A stretch of 64,000 nt of DNA, taken from assembly GCA_020848035.1 (NCBI GenBank), contig JADLAX010000065.1, positions 1 through 64,000 on the forward strand, in the 5' to 3' direction. Shown here one piece after another: positions 20,058 through 28,548 of this stretch. The notes beneath the pieces are model-generated. The model saw nothing but the letters and a program-made list of their open reading frames with translations, did not search any database and was not told the origin of the DNA. This stretch comes from Anaerolineae bacterium (lineage in GTDB: Bacteria; Chloroflexota; Anaerolineae; Promineifilales; Promineifilaceae). The first letter of the stretch is position 1; each line of letters begins with the position of its first letter. The translations under genes and the position numbers were made by a program.

Positions 20058-23000
20058 TTAAATATCGCAGTTGCCCGACATACAGGCCAGTTCTTGTGCG
20101 GCCGTTGTCAAATCTTCTTCCTCGTAGCGGTAAATCTTGGAAAAGTCGATGTCGGGGAATTTTTCGGCCAGCTGCTCGTACTCTTCCTGCGCGATTTCGA
20201 TGTAGGGCATCTGGTCGTACTGGGCGTCGAAGGCGGGCAGGAAGGCCATGCCGCCAATCTTGTCCTGGTGCTCCCAGATCCAGCGGATGACGTCCAGCAC
20301 CTCGTGGTCGCGGTAGGTGATGGTGACGCTGGGATTGTGCTCGGTGTAGTGCACCTTGTTTTGCAGCCAGAATTCACACTGCTCCAGCGCCGAGCGGTCG
20401 TTGCGCGTGGTGGCTCCTTCGGGCGATTTAACCGGGAAGTGCACCACCCACGTTTTGGCGTTGTCGCGGGTCTGCCCATTTTCCGGGTCCATCGGTGCTC
20501 CGGCATCTTGCAGCACCTTGAAAACAGGGCTGTGCGCCCCCACCCGTACGTTGCGGATGTAATACGGCGCCCAGCGCGAATGCAGCCCCGACGACGAGTT
20601 GACCAGCTGCGACGAATTGCCCGACGGCTTGACGCAGGTCACCGAAGCGGATTGGTTGATGCCCAGCCGGGCGGCATACTCCTTGTTGGTATCCACGGCC
20701 ACCTGGCGCAACTTTTCCTGGATGTCCGGGGCCTGCGCTGCCGGGCTGTCCATCTGTCCGTTGAGGTCCACGCCCAGCAGCCGCTCTTCGATGCTGTTTT
20801 GTTGCCACTGCGGCCGTAAGCCGGGGAAGTGGGTGGCCATCGACTGGATTGTGCCGATGATCGCCGCCAGTTCCACCTTTTCCTTGAGCGTTTCGTAGGT
20901 GTCGTCGGTGCGGGCGATGGCGCTGGACAGGTTGCAGAACTCGTAGGGGCGCAGCAAAATCTCACCGCACTGGAAGTTGTTGATGTAGCTCCATTTATCC
21001 TTGCCGTTGCGGGTTTGGCTTTGCCAACCACCTACAAAGAAGTTGTGGAACTCATCTACCGTGCCGTTGTACACATCTTCATAGCCCGCGAATTCAACTG
21101 AGACAACACGATGATTGTACATAGAGGCTGCTTCCTGCAAATCAGCGTAGGTCCGGAAAGGTGAACTGGTTCGTGCTATCTCCGCGCTAACGGCTTGTTC
21201 TTTGCAGGCGGTCATCCACTCCTTTTTCAACGGTACCCGCTCTAACTCAAATTGAAGCGTTGTGTAAACTTTGAGCTGCTCCTGCTGAATCTCAGCTTTG
21301 CGTTCAGCATGAGCCTCATGAATTCCATTTATCATCGTTGTGTGGTGGCGCTCCCACTGCTGTTTGGAGGCGCAAGAATGGCTGCATACGCCAGCCTCAC
21401 GCTGCTTCAGGGAGACCAGGAACGGTTGACCACAAACTTCACACTGTTTCTGGATGTAAAGGTGCCCTTCAATAATTTCACAGTCGTATCCCATTTCGCT
21501 GTATCGTTGGTACGACTGCACCACGCGCGGATCGGCATCAACGTGATCATAGCCCAGCTGCAAAGCGGCCCATTTTGCCAGACCAACTACACCGCCTAAA
21601 TGTGCCTGTCGCCAGGCGCTAAAGGTTTGGGGCAGCCCATTTTCCTGAGCGTACTGCTGCCAATCCTGGGTAGAGAAGCGCCGTCCTAGCTGTTCAGTGA
21701 GGTAAAGGGCATGTTGTTTTAGCTGCTCATGGGTGATGCCAGAGTAACGGCCGTTTGCCTTGCCACTCACTGCCTCAGACATATTTTTCCGGTAGCTGTT
21801 CCACTGCTCGTCTGTCCACTCGGTTGCCGCCCGGACCATTGGGTTATTTTCACCGCGCATTTGTTCGCCGTGCAGTGCATCATGGTCTAGCTTGGAGAGA
21901 ATCTCCAGGTTTTCCGGTGTATTATTACTGGCGTCGAAATCCTTGTGGTGAACAACGCATCCACGCGGGATAGCTGTATTGTGATGGAAAGCGGCGATTA
22001 AACGATGTTCTGCCTGGTTTTGCTGACGGCCGTTGTTCACCCACACATAATCTTGTGAAGTTGAATTCGCCTCCGCAAAAATGTCTTTGATAGAAGCTTT
22101 GTAACGGGTCATCACATGCAAGCTGTCGCCTGCTTGCAAATCTTCTGCCGCGACGTACTCACCGGACTTCAAACGGAACTTGTGATTGCCGGTCACTTTG
22201 ATCGTGGAGCCGTCATCCAGTGTTACGGTATAAACTTCTTTTTGCCGCCCGGTAATGCGCGGATGGCGCAGCCAGCGTACCGCCATTTTGCCTTGATTAT
22301 CCAGACAAAATACAGGGACATCCTTATCTTCGGCTGCCAGCTGAGCTATGGGCACGTGACCGCGTCCATCGGCCACGGCCACCAACGTTTCGCCAGTGAC
22401 GCAGGGATTGGTACCAAACTCGGCCGCTTTGCGGCGGGCGGGTTTGTTCTCGACGGCCGCTTTGCGGTTAAAGATGCCTGGCTCGCCGCGTTCTGACTCG
22501 ACCATGTCCAGCACAAAGCGGGTGATTTCCGCCTGGCTCAGCTCGCGCGAGGGCCACACGGCCGAATTATTGGCATTCCACCGCTGGCTGTTGGACCGCC
22601 AGAAGTCGCCATCCTTGCAGTGGCGCATTTCCAGGTCGTCGTAATCAAACAGGGAGATCATCGCCGTGCGACGCACGCCGCCAGAAACGGCCGCATCCCC
22701 CACCGCACACATGATGTCATGGGCATCTAACGGCCGTAAAAAGCCACCCTGCCGTGAGATGATCCGCGAACGGGCAAAATCCAGCATCTGGCGCAGCGGT
22801 TCTGGCCCGGAGGCGCGGCCACCCTTGACCCGCAGCGGCGTGCCCACGGGGCGCACCTCGGAATAGTCAAACTTCACATCTTCGCCGTTAAACCAGGCAG
22901 TCAGGCCAATGCGCACCGCCTCGGCCCACCCTTCCGACGAGTCGCCGACGAGGTGCATGGCGGCTGGTTTGCCGCTTTGCCGGGCAATACGGGGGAACTG

Positions 23001-23810
23001 CTCCACGTACTGTCGCTCGACCGAAAAGCCCACGCCGCAGCCGCTCATGGAGATAATGAGCGCTTCCACAAACGAATCAATGCTGTCTACGGGCATGTAG
23101 GAGCAGTTGTAGATGGCGATGTTGTTGCGTCGGGCCGCCGGGCCAGCCATCGCCAGCAGGCGCATGGAGGGCATCACCTTCATCTGCAAAATACCCTGAC
23201 GCACCCGCTCGTAGACGTCGGCGGGCAGGCGGTACTCGGACAGCTCTTTGAGGTAGTCGGTGGCCCGGTTAACCGTCTCTACCCATGTCTCGCGACGGCC
23301 GAGATCGTAGTTGAAGCGGGAATATTTGTCGTAGAACTGAAACTTTTGCAGTTGGGTGGGGAAGTACGGGTCCGATTGGGCAAACGCGGCGCGCACGGCA
23401 TCCGGCACGGGGCGCTTGGTGCGCATTTTGGCGTGCTCGGCGCGGTAGAGGATGTAATGTTTGGCGGCTTCGTATTCACCAGCAGCTTGCAGCACCATCT
23501 CCACAATGTCCTGCACGCCTTCCACGGTGGGCAGGTCATACTTGGCGGCGACGACGTTGATCACCTGAATGGTGATGTCGTGCACGGGTGTTTTGGGTTC
23601 GATGTCTAAACTGGCGAAGCAGCGTTCCAGGGCATTTTCGATACGGTCCATTTCAAAGGGCACCAGACGGCCGTCTCGCTTTACAATACTTTTGGGCACG
23701 GCGACTTTGAAATAGATGCTGCTCTCGCTTAAGGGTTTAGAACTCCCACTTTTCCCATTGCTTCCATTTTTGGTTTGGCTCCCCACCTGCAATGTGTTGT
23801 CTACTGTCAT
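20058..23810 (-). CDS. nrdJ: Class II ribonucleotide reductase with intein
   Basis: 1250 residues before splicing, ~772 after. An N-terminal ATP-cone (VKRDGRLVPFEMDRIENAL) precedes the reductase barrel: PSMRLLAMAG, IYNCSYMP (redox Cys), GCGVGFSVE, then TNP|intein|CGEILLRPYEFCNLSS carrying the thiyl-radical Cys and, 11 residues on, the second redox Cys. The C-terminal CMSGNC is the reducing tail. This pattern is that of adenosylcobalamin-dependent NrdJ, reducing ribonucleoside diphosphates. No NrdB-type subunit is nearby. ATG 23810 is chosen for its GAGGAGG site 6-7 nt upstream. nrdR and a YjzC-like gene lie upstream on the same strand. Confidence 0.93.
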   Translation of the reverse strand: MTVDNTLQVGSQTKNGSNGKSGSSKPLSESSIYFKVAVPKSIVKRDGRLVPFEMDRIENALERCFASLDIEPKTPVHDITIQVINVVAAKYDLPTVEGVQDIVEMVLQAAGEYEAAKHYILYRAEHAKMRTKRPVPDAVRAAFAQSDPYFPTQLQKFQFYDKYSRFNYDLGRRETWVETVNRATDYLKELSEYRLPADVYERVRQGILQMKVMPSMRLLAMAGPAARRNNIAIYNCSYMPVDSIDSFVEALIISMSGCGVGFSVERQYVEQFPRIARQSGKPAAMHLVGDSSEGWAEAVRIGLTAWFNGEDVKFDYSEVRPVGTPLRVKGGRASGPEPLRQMLDFARSRIISRQGGFLRPLDAHDIMCAVGDAAVSGGVRRTAMISLFDYDDLEMRHCKDGDFWRSNSQRWNANNSAVWPSRELSQAEITRFVLDMVESERGEPGIFNRKAAVENKPARRKAAEFGTNPCVTGETLVAVADGRGHVPIAQLAAEDKDVPVFCLDNQGKMAVRWLRHPRITGRQKEVYTVTLDDGSTIKVTGNHKFRLKSGEYVAAEDLQAGDSLHVMTRYKASIKDIFAEANSTSQDYVWVNNGRQQNQAEHRLIAAFHHNTAIPRGCVVHHKDFDASNNTPENLEILSKLDHDALHGEQMRGENNPMVRAATEWTDEQWNSYRKNMSEAVSGKANGRYSGITHEQLKQHALYLTEQLGRRFSTQDWQQYAQENGLPQTFSAWRQAHLGGVVGLAKWAALQLGYDHVDADPRVVQSYQRYSEMGYDCEIIEGHLYIQKQCEVCGQPFLVSLKQREAGVCSHSCASKQQWERHHTTMINGIHEAHAERKAEIQQEQLKVYTTLQFELERVPLKKEWMTACKEQAVSAEIARTSSPFRTYADLQEAASMYNHRVVSVEFAGYEDVYNGTVDEFHNFFVGGWQSQTRNGKDKWSYINNFQCGEILLRPYEFCNLSSAIARTDDTYETLKEKVELAAIIGTIQSMATHFPGLRPQWQQNSIEERLLGVDLNGQMDSPAAQAPDIQEKLRQVAVDTNKEYAARLGINQSASVTCVKPSGNSSQLVNSSSGLHSRWAPYYIRNVRVGAHSPVFKVLQDAGAPMDPENGQTRDNAKTWVVHFPVKSPEGATTRNDRSALEQCEFWLQNKVHYTEHNPSVTITYRDHEVLDVIRWIWEHQDKIGGMAFLPAFDAQYDQMPYIEIAQEEYEQLAEKFPDIDFSKIYRYEEEDLTTAAQELACMSGNCDI
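20970..22403 (-). mobile_element. HNH intein in nrdJ with C-terminal Gln
   Basis: 478 residues (470-947 of the precursor). Block A starts with Cys (CVTGETLVAVADG), block B has VTGNHKFRL, block F has YNGTVDEFHNFFVGG, and the end is SYINNFQ followed by the extein Cys. An HNH homing endonuclease core (CVVHHKDFDASNNTPENLEIL) and a Cys4 zinc-finger-like segment (CEVCGQPF ... CSHSC) lie in the middle. It interrupts TNP/CGEI exactly before the radical cysteine. GC is lower than in the exteins, yet two ACGGCCGT sites (near 21747 and 22025) lie inside it. Confidence 0.9.
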
Positions 23811-23875
23811 CCAGACCTCCTCTTTGACTTCCGTAAAAATATAGATACCATTACAAAGACAGATGAGATGGAGGA

Positions 23876-23892
23876 TAGGCTCTCGCCTACCC
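23876..23892 (-). other. GNRA-type hairpin in the nrdJ leader
   Basis: On the minus strand GTAGGC-GAGA-GCCTAT forms a 6-bp stem with a GAGA tetraloop, about 65-80 nt before the nrdJ start codon. It follows the 89-nt stem-loop element and may be part of one structured leader. Confidence 0.5.
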
Positions 23893-23905
23893 CCCATTTT
23901 TTTCT

Positions 23906-23994
23906 AAAAGATGCACCCCTAACTCTGTAACAGTTCAGATTTCCCGGCCAAGGTTAACTCTGCTCCGTTACACCCAAAGGAAGGTGCATCTTTT
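23906..23994 (-). promoter_or_regulatory. 89-nt stem-closed element between the yjzC-like gene and nrdJ
   Basis: AAAAGATGCACC (23906-23917) pairs perfectly with GGTGCATCTTTT (23983-23994). The 65-nt interior contains a TGTAAC/GTTACA pair and two AACTCTG copies. Read towards nrdJ, the closing arm ends in TTTT, so it could be an attenuator or an unknown structured RNA. Alternatively it is a small inverted-repeat element. The B12-box word GCCACTG of cobalamin riboswitches is not present. The yjzC-like stop codon overlaps its outer edge. Confidence 0.5.
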
Positions 23995-24175
23995 ATTTTT
24001 TGACAGGACCGATGCGTTCCCAGCGGCGATTTGGCTTTTGGGTAGGTGGCAAAGGTTTGTCCCCAGGTTCCATGTTGGGTGTCCGCGGGTTTGATACCTC
24101 TCCTCCGCGTGGACCCCTTTCGATGTAAGTGCCTGGTTGTGCCGGTTTTTCTCCCGGCTTTTGCAATTGTGTCAT
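23993..24175 (-). CDS. YjzC-like small protein
   Basis: 60 residues. KPGEKPAQPGTYIERGPRGG followed by GDKPLPPTQKPNRRWE matches the pattern of the YjzC-like family, whose function is unknown. Basic, proline-rich, no membrane segment. A good GGAGAG ribosome-binding site precedes ATG 24175. It lies between nrdR and nrdJ on the same strand; AT-richer than its neighbours. Confidence 0.7.
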   Translation of the reverse strand: MTQLQKPGEKPAQPGTYIERGPRGGEVSNPRTPNMEPGDKPLPPTQKPNRRWERIGPVKK

Positions 24176-24336
24176 TTATGACTCTCCTTTCTAAAAGATT
24201 AATTTGTAAATACGTAGCTAAAGGTCAGGAAATAGGCTTTCACCTCCTTACTACAAACTATTGGTGGTCTGGGCAAAAGAATGAGAGATAGTGTGGCTTG
24301 CTGTGGTTCTAATGCTTCCCCCAACTCAAATACGGT

Positions 24337-24789
24337 TTAGCGGCTATCAAGCAGGCGATCAATCTCCTTACGTATCGACTCCAGATCGTCAAACCCCAGG
24401 TAGACCGTGGCATAACGAATGTACGCCACCTCATCCAAATCCTTGAGCTTTTTGATGACCAGATCGCCTGCCATTTGGCTGGAAACTTCGGCTTTGCCCG
24501 ACTGCTGCAGCTCCGCCTCCACTTCACCTGCGATGCGCTCGATGTCGGCGGCCGCCACCGGCCGCTTGGCACAGGCCACCTTGATGCCCGCCATCAGCTT
24601 GTCGCGCGAGAACTCTTCGCGGGTGCCATCTTGTTTCACCAGCATGGGCGTAGCCAGGATGGGGCGTTCGTAGGAGCTGAAGCGCTCGCCGCACTTGTCA
24701 CACACCCGCCGCCGCCGCGTGCCGCCGCGCACATCGTGGCTGGTGTCGATCACGCGCGTTTTTTCATTATCGCAGTAAGGACATTTCAC
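24337..24789 (-). CDS. nrdR: Transcriptional repressor NrdR
   Basis: 150 residues. An N-terminal zinc ribbon (CPYCDNEKTRV ... CDKCGERFSSYE) binds DNA, and an ATP-cone with REEFSRDKLMAGI and IRYATVYLGFDD senses ATP/dATP. The family represses ribonucleotide reductase genes when dATP is high; nrdJ lies two genes downstream. The start is GTG 24789, since the conserved protein begins with M/V-KCPYC; upstream codons lie between the promoter and this point. Confidence 0.95.
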   Translation of the reverse strand: MKCPYCDNEKTRVIDTSHDVRGGTRRRRVCDKCGERFSSYERPILATPMLVKQDGTREEFSRDKLMAGIKVACAKRPVAAADIERIAGEVEAELQQSGKAEVSSQMAGDLVIKKLKDLDEVAYIRYATVYLGFDDLESIRKEIDRLLDSR

Positions 24790-24912
24790 CAGAGAAGTCT
24801 CCCGATAGACCAGAAAAACCAGATATGGGATTGTACCGTGTTTTCGTCGAGTTGCCGCCATATATGGGGGTAACTGCTGCGAATCCCCCTAGATTTGGTA
24901 CAAGTGGCAGGC

Positions 24913-24941
24913 ATTATAGCATACGGCCGTAGGCATGGCAA
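24913..24941 (-). promoter_or_regulatory. nrdR promoter, TTGCCA-17-TATAAT
   Basis: On the minus strand TTGCCA (24936-24941) and TATAAT (24913-24918) are 17 bp apart. The spacer contains ACGGCCGT (24923-24930), so a protein binding that palindrome would sit between the two boxes. About 120 nt of leader separates it from the GTG start. Confidence 0.65.
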
Positions 24942-25054
24942 CCTACAAAGCAAGGGCCAAACCTTAAAATATCAGACGACCGTTAACCTGCTGTTAAACG
25001 GCCGTTTACGTGGAATTAGAACATCTGTGTGAGGCACAGTCTGGGGCTGAACGG

Positions 25055-25471
25055 TTACTTTTCGACGGGATGCAGGCCCGCCTGAACCCAGCGCTGCCGC
25101 GCCAGCACGATGCGTGGTCGGTTCATCTTGAGCCGCACAACCGTGGCCCGGCCAACGGGTGTTACCCCAGATATGTGGCTGAAATTTTCCGTCCAGGAAA
25201 AATTGTCGGTCCACTGCTGTTCGCGCGGGTTAAAAAGGGGAACTTCGGTGTTGGTGTGGGGATCAACGGCCGTTGTGGCCGCTGCTTTACTCAGATTGCA
25301 ATTGGGGCAGGCGAGGCAAAGGTTGTCTAGCGTTTCGCCACCATCAGGATGAATGTGTTCAATGTGCAATGATTGACCCATGTTGATTTCGGCCGTGAGA
25401 CAATATTCACAGCGGCCTTTGGCGCGGTCACGGACCATCTCCTTGATGGTTTGCCAGGATAACTCAGCCAT
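25055..25471 (-). CDS. HNH endonuclease
   Basis: 138 residues. An HNH fold is visible: CEYC, LHIEHIHPDGGETLDNLCLAC and CNLSK give the zinc cysteines, the catalytic His in HIEHIHP and the Asn/His helix. The C-terminal half (NPREQQWTDNF and ...VVRLKMNRPRIVLAR) is typical of small HNH proteins found with a short upstream partner. ATG 25471 follows the upstream stop by one base (TGACATG), so translation is coupled. Confidence 0.88.
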   Translation of the reverse strand: MAELSWQTIKEMVRDRAKGRCEYCLTAEINMGQSLHIEHIHPDGGETLDNLCLACPNCNLSKAAATTAVDPHTNTEVPLFNPREQQWTDNFSWTENFSHISGVTPVGRATVVRLKMNRPRIVLARQRWVQAGLHPVEK

Positions 25472-25472
25472 G

Positions 25473-25874
25473 TCAGGACATCAGATTGTTGAGGGTTCCT
25501 TCATAGCCTCGCCGGACGAGAATGGCGGCAGCTTCAGCCTTACGCAGCATCAACTGTTCCCCACGGTCAACCAGAGCCGCTAACAGCTCTTGTTGGTCTT
25601 GGGTGAGCGTGCCCTTACTTTGCCCATTCATAAGCTGGCTGATTTGGGCTTGATTGTCGGCACTCATTTGCTCCCCGGCAATGGCCCGCAGCGCATCGTC
25701 GGACAGATGATGTAAGGCGCGCAGTTCTGCCTGTTCGGCCGTGGGCAGCTCGTCCAGCTCTTTGTCCAGGGCCGTGAACAGGCGCTCTTCCACGATCTTT
25801 TCGACCGGCTCTTGCCGCCTGGCGGCTAACTGCCGCAGTCGCGAGGAAAGGTATTCGGGAAGTTGTATTTGCAT
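25473..25874 (-). CDS. Partner protein of the HNH nuclease
   Basis: 133 residues. It starts like a ribbon-helix-helix-type DNA-binding segment (MQIQLPEYLSSRLRQLAARR, VEKIVEERL), followed by a helical region (LPTAEQAELRALHHLSDDALRAI) and a tail LMLRKAEAAAILVRRGYE. Proteins of this layout regularly precede small HNH genes in cyanobacteria and Chloroflexota; I do not know a proven function. ATG 25874 has AAGGA upstream; a TTG six bases earlier is rejected. The role could be antitoxin-like or target-binding. Confidence 0.7.
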   Translation of the reverse strand: MQIQLPEYLSSRLRQLAARRQEPVEKIVEERLFTALDKELDELPTAEQAELRALHHLSDDALRAIAGEQMSADNQAQISQLMNGQSKGTLTQDQQELLAALVDRGEQLMLRKAEAAAILVRRGYEGTLNNLMS

Positions 25875-25971
25875 AAGCAAGTTCCTTTAATATCTGCAAT
25901 ATACCTTCAAGTATTATACTTGAAATTATCATAACGAGATTGCCTCGGTTTTGCTTAGGTAGAACGGCCGT

Positions 25972-26004
25972 AAAAAAAACCGCCAGGATACACAATCCTG
26001 GCGG
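25972..26004 (-). terminator. Rho-independent terminator of the dcw cluster
   Basis: On the minus strand CCGCCAGGAT-tgtgt-ATCCTGGCGG is followed by eight T residues, 29 bp after the ftsZ stop codon. It is one of only two classic hairpin-plus-U-tract terminators I could see in the window. Confidence 0.93.
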
Positions 26005-26032
26005 TCTAAACGTCTAGAGGGGTGAGCCTGAC

Positions 26033-27202
26033 TTACTCTTTCTTCTTGCGCAGGAAGGCCGGAATATCCAGATCGCTTACCTGGAAGGACGGCCGTTCCA
26101 CTCGTTCCATCCGCTCTTCCCGCACCGGCGCCGTTACCGGCGGGGCAGTGGGGCGGCTCACCGACTGGCGCACCGGCTCTCGCTGCGGCAGGCGGCTTTC
26201 GGCGCGAGACATCTGCCGCATCATGGGCGCGCCATGCTCAAAACCCGTGGCAATCACCGTAATGCGAATTTCGTCCGTCATCGTCTCGTCAATCACCGCG
26301 CCAAAAATCATGTTCACGTCCGGGTGCGCCGTCTCACGGATAATGGCCGCCGCGTGGTTGATTTCGTACAGGCTCAAGTTGTTGCCGCCTGTGACGTTAA
26401 ACAGGATGCCGCGTGCCCCCGCGATGGTCACGTCCAGCAGCTTGCTGGCCAGGGCCGCTTCGGCGGCGATGCGCGCCCGGTCTTCGCCAGCGCCGTGGCC
26501 CACGGCCATCAACGCCGCCCCGCCCAGCGACATAATCGTTTGCACGTCGGCAAAGTCCAGGTTAATCAGGCCGGGCACCGTGATGAGTTCGCTGATGCCC
26601 TGGATGCCCTGGCGCAGCACGTCATCGGCCATTTTGAAGGAGTCCATGAGCGAGATGCGGCGATCGGCCGTTTCCAGCAAACGATCGTTGGGAATCACAA
26701 TCAGCGTATCGACGTGTTCTTTTAGCTGCTCGATGCCCGTTTCGGCGGCCCGCATGCGCTGTGCGCCTTCAAAGCTGAACGGCTTGGTCACCACACCAAT
26801 GGTCAAAGCGCCTTCTTCACGAGCGACCCGGGCTACCATGGGACTGGCCCCGGTGCCGGTGCCGCCGCCCATGCAGGCCGTCACAAATACCATGTCGGAG
26901 CCTTGCAGCAGCTCGTGCAGCTCTTCTTCCGACTCTTCGGCCGCTTTGCTGCCCACCTCAGGTTTGCCGCCCGACCCCAAACCACGCGTCGTGCGCTCGC
27001 CGATGGCCACCCGCTGCCGTGCCCGGCTGGCCATCAGCGCCTGCTTGTCGGTGTTGATGGCAATGAAGTCCACCCCGGAGATGTTTTCGTTAATCATTCG
27101 GTTCACGGCGTTGCTGCCGCCGCCGCCCACACCAACCACACGAATCAGGGCATTTCCTTCTGTTTCCGGCATTCTTTGAACATTTGCAGTTTTTTGGTTC
27201 AT
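26033..27202 (-). CDS. ftsZ: Cell division GTPase FtsZ
   Basis: 389 residues. Polymerising GTPase of the division ring. GVGGGGSNAVNRMI begins the nucleotide-binding domain, GGGTGTGASP is the tubulin signature, and NLDFADVQTIM lies in the C-terminal domain. A variable Arg-rich linker leads to the conserved tail DLDIPAFLRKKK that binds FtsA and other partners. ATG 27202 (MNQKTANVQ) has GAGGGG upstream; the longer frame is only translated repeat. Last gene of the dcw cluster. Confidence 0.98.
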   Translation of the reverse strand: MNQKTANVQRMPETEGNALIRVVGVGGGGSNAVNRMINENISGVDFIAINTDKQALMASRARQRVAIGERTTRGLGSGGKPEVGSKAAEESEEELHELLQGSDMVFVTACMGGGTGTGASPMVARVAREEGALTIGVVTKPFSFEGAQRMRAAETGIEQLKEHVDTLIVIPNDRLLETADRRISLMDSFKMADDVLRQGIQGISELITVPGLINLDFADVQTIMSLGGAALMAVGHGAGEDRARIAAEAALASKLLDVTIAGARGILFNVTGGNNLSLYEINHAAAIIRETAHPDVNMIFGAVIDETMTDEIRITVIATGFEHGAPMMRQMSRAESRLPQREPVRQSVSRPTAPPVTAPVREERMERVERPSFQVSDLDIPAFLRKKKE

Positions 27203-27230
27203 GTTTTTTACCCCTCTATACATTACATTT

Positions 27231-27314
27231 GGAGACTGGAGATTGGAGATTAAAAGCGACCACCCAATCTCCAATCTCCAGTCTCTAATCTCTAATCTCT
27301 AATCTCTAATCTCT
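27231..27314. repeat. GGAGATT palindrome, ftsA-ftsZ gap
   Basis: GGAGACTGGAGATTGGAGAT pairs with the CCAATCTCCAGTCTCTAATC series; the right arm is longer (five extra TCTCTAA words). It occupies the gap almost entirely, between the ftsA stop and the ftsZ ribosome-binding site. Confidence 0.88.
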
Positions 27315-28529
27315 TTAACCTGGCAAAAGTGCCTTCAAAATCGATCCCATCTTTTGGCCCCATTGCCGGTTGTGGGCGCGGGGCTGGTAAATCTGGTTGT
27401 CGCTCATGGCCCAGTGCAGCAGGCCGACGCTGGTGGCGTAAGCGGGCGAATGCAGCCGATCCACCATGCCGACCAGGTTTTGCGGCTGGGCTACACGGGC
27501 GGGCACGTTCAACACGCGCTCGGCCACTTCGGTGATGCCGCGCAGCTGGGCGCTGCCCCCGGTGAGCACAATGCCCGCAGGCAGCAGGCCGTCGTAGCCA
27601 GAGCGCTGCACATCTTCCAAAATGTGCTGGAAGATCTCTTCCACGCGGGCTTCGATGACATACGCCAGGTCCTGGCGACCGACCTGGATTTTTTCGCCGC
27701 CAAACGGCTCGACGGTGAAGACGGTATTGGCATCGATCTTGTCGGGACGGCAGTCGCCGAACTGGATTTTGACCTGCTCGGCCACGTCATACGGGGCGCG
27801 CAGGCCGATGGCGATGTCGTTGGTGATGTGGTAGCCGCCGATGGGGAAGACCTGGGTGTGCCACACTTTGCCCTGCATGTAGAGGGCAATGTCGGTGGTG
27901 CCGCCGCCGATGTCGGCGACGATGACGCCCATTTCCCGCTCGTTGGGGTCCAGCACCGCTTCACCAGAGGCCAGGGCATTGAGCACAAATTCGCTGCTTT
28001 TGATGCCCACGTTGTCGGCGCAGGTGGTGAGGTTTTGCAGGGCGGGGCGAGCGGCCGTTACGATGTGTGTCTCTACCTCCAGCCGGAAGCCGTGCATGCC
28101 AATCGGGTTGCGCACGCCGTCGTGCTCGTCGATGGTGTAGCTGCGCGGGATGAGGTGCACAATTTGCCGGTTGGGCGGTACGGGGATGGCCTGGGCCACG
28201 TCCAGCGCCCGCTCAATGTCGGAAACGGCCACGCCAGCTTCGTTGCGGCCGATGGCCACGATGCCCTTGTTGTTGGTGGAGCTGATGTGCTCCCCGGCCA
28301 TGCTGATGATCGCCTGGGAGAGATCGTAGCCGGAGGTTTGCTCCGCCTGCTCTACTGCCTGGGCCAGCGCCTGTGTCGCCTCGCTGACGTCGATGACCAT
28401 GCCCTTGCGCATGCCGCGCGCGGCGGCCTGCCCCAGCCCGATGATTTGCAGGCGGCCCTCACGTACTTCACCTACCAGGGCACACACTTTGGTTGTGCCA
28501 ATATCCAGTCCAAAAATTATGTCTGCCAT
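27315..28529 (-). CDS. ftsA: Cell division protein FtsA
   Basis: 404 residues. Actin-like ATPase that anchors FtsZ to the membrane. FGLDIGTTKVCALVGE is the phosphate-1 loop, VIVADIGGGTTDIALY the phosphate-2 loop, and IVLTGGSAQLRGI the adenosine motif; the 1C subdomain lies at ~85-160. The C-terminal helix KMGSILKALLPG is the membrane-targeting amphipathic helix. GAGGGT lies 9 nt before ATG 28529. Upstream of ftsZ as in most bacteria. Confidence 0.97.
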   Translation of the reverse strand: MADIIFGLDIGTTKVCALVGEVREGRLQIIGLGQAAARGMRKGMVIDVSEATQALAQAVEQAEQTSGYDLSQAIISMAGEHISSTNNKGIVAIGRNEAGVAVSDIERALDVAQAIPVPPNRQIVHLIPRSYTIDEHDGVRNPIGMHGFRLEVETHIVTAARPALQNLTTCADNVGIKSSEFVLNALASGEAVLDPNEREMGVIVADIGGGTTDIALYMQGKVWHTQVFPIGGYHITNDIAIGLRAPYDVAEQVKIQFGDCRPDKIDANTVFTVEPFGGEKIQVGRQDLAYVIEARVEEIFQHILEDVQRSGYDGLLPAGIVLTGGSAQLRGITEVAERVLNVPARVAQPQNLVGMVDRLHSPAYATSVGLLHWAMSDNQIYQPRAHNRQWGQKMGSILKALLPG

Positions 28530-28548
28530 GTGCCAATACCCTCTTTTG

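Noticed and set aside
23811..24000. Cobalamin riboswitch upstream of nrdJ
   Set aside because: The B12-box word GCCACTG and the expected ~200-nt layout are not seen; the element is kept only as an unassigned structured region.
27231..27314. Rho-independent terminator between ftsA and ftsZ
   Set aside because: The arms are imperfect word repeats with no U-tract; it would also cut the dcw operon. Described as a repeat instead.
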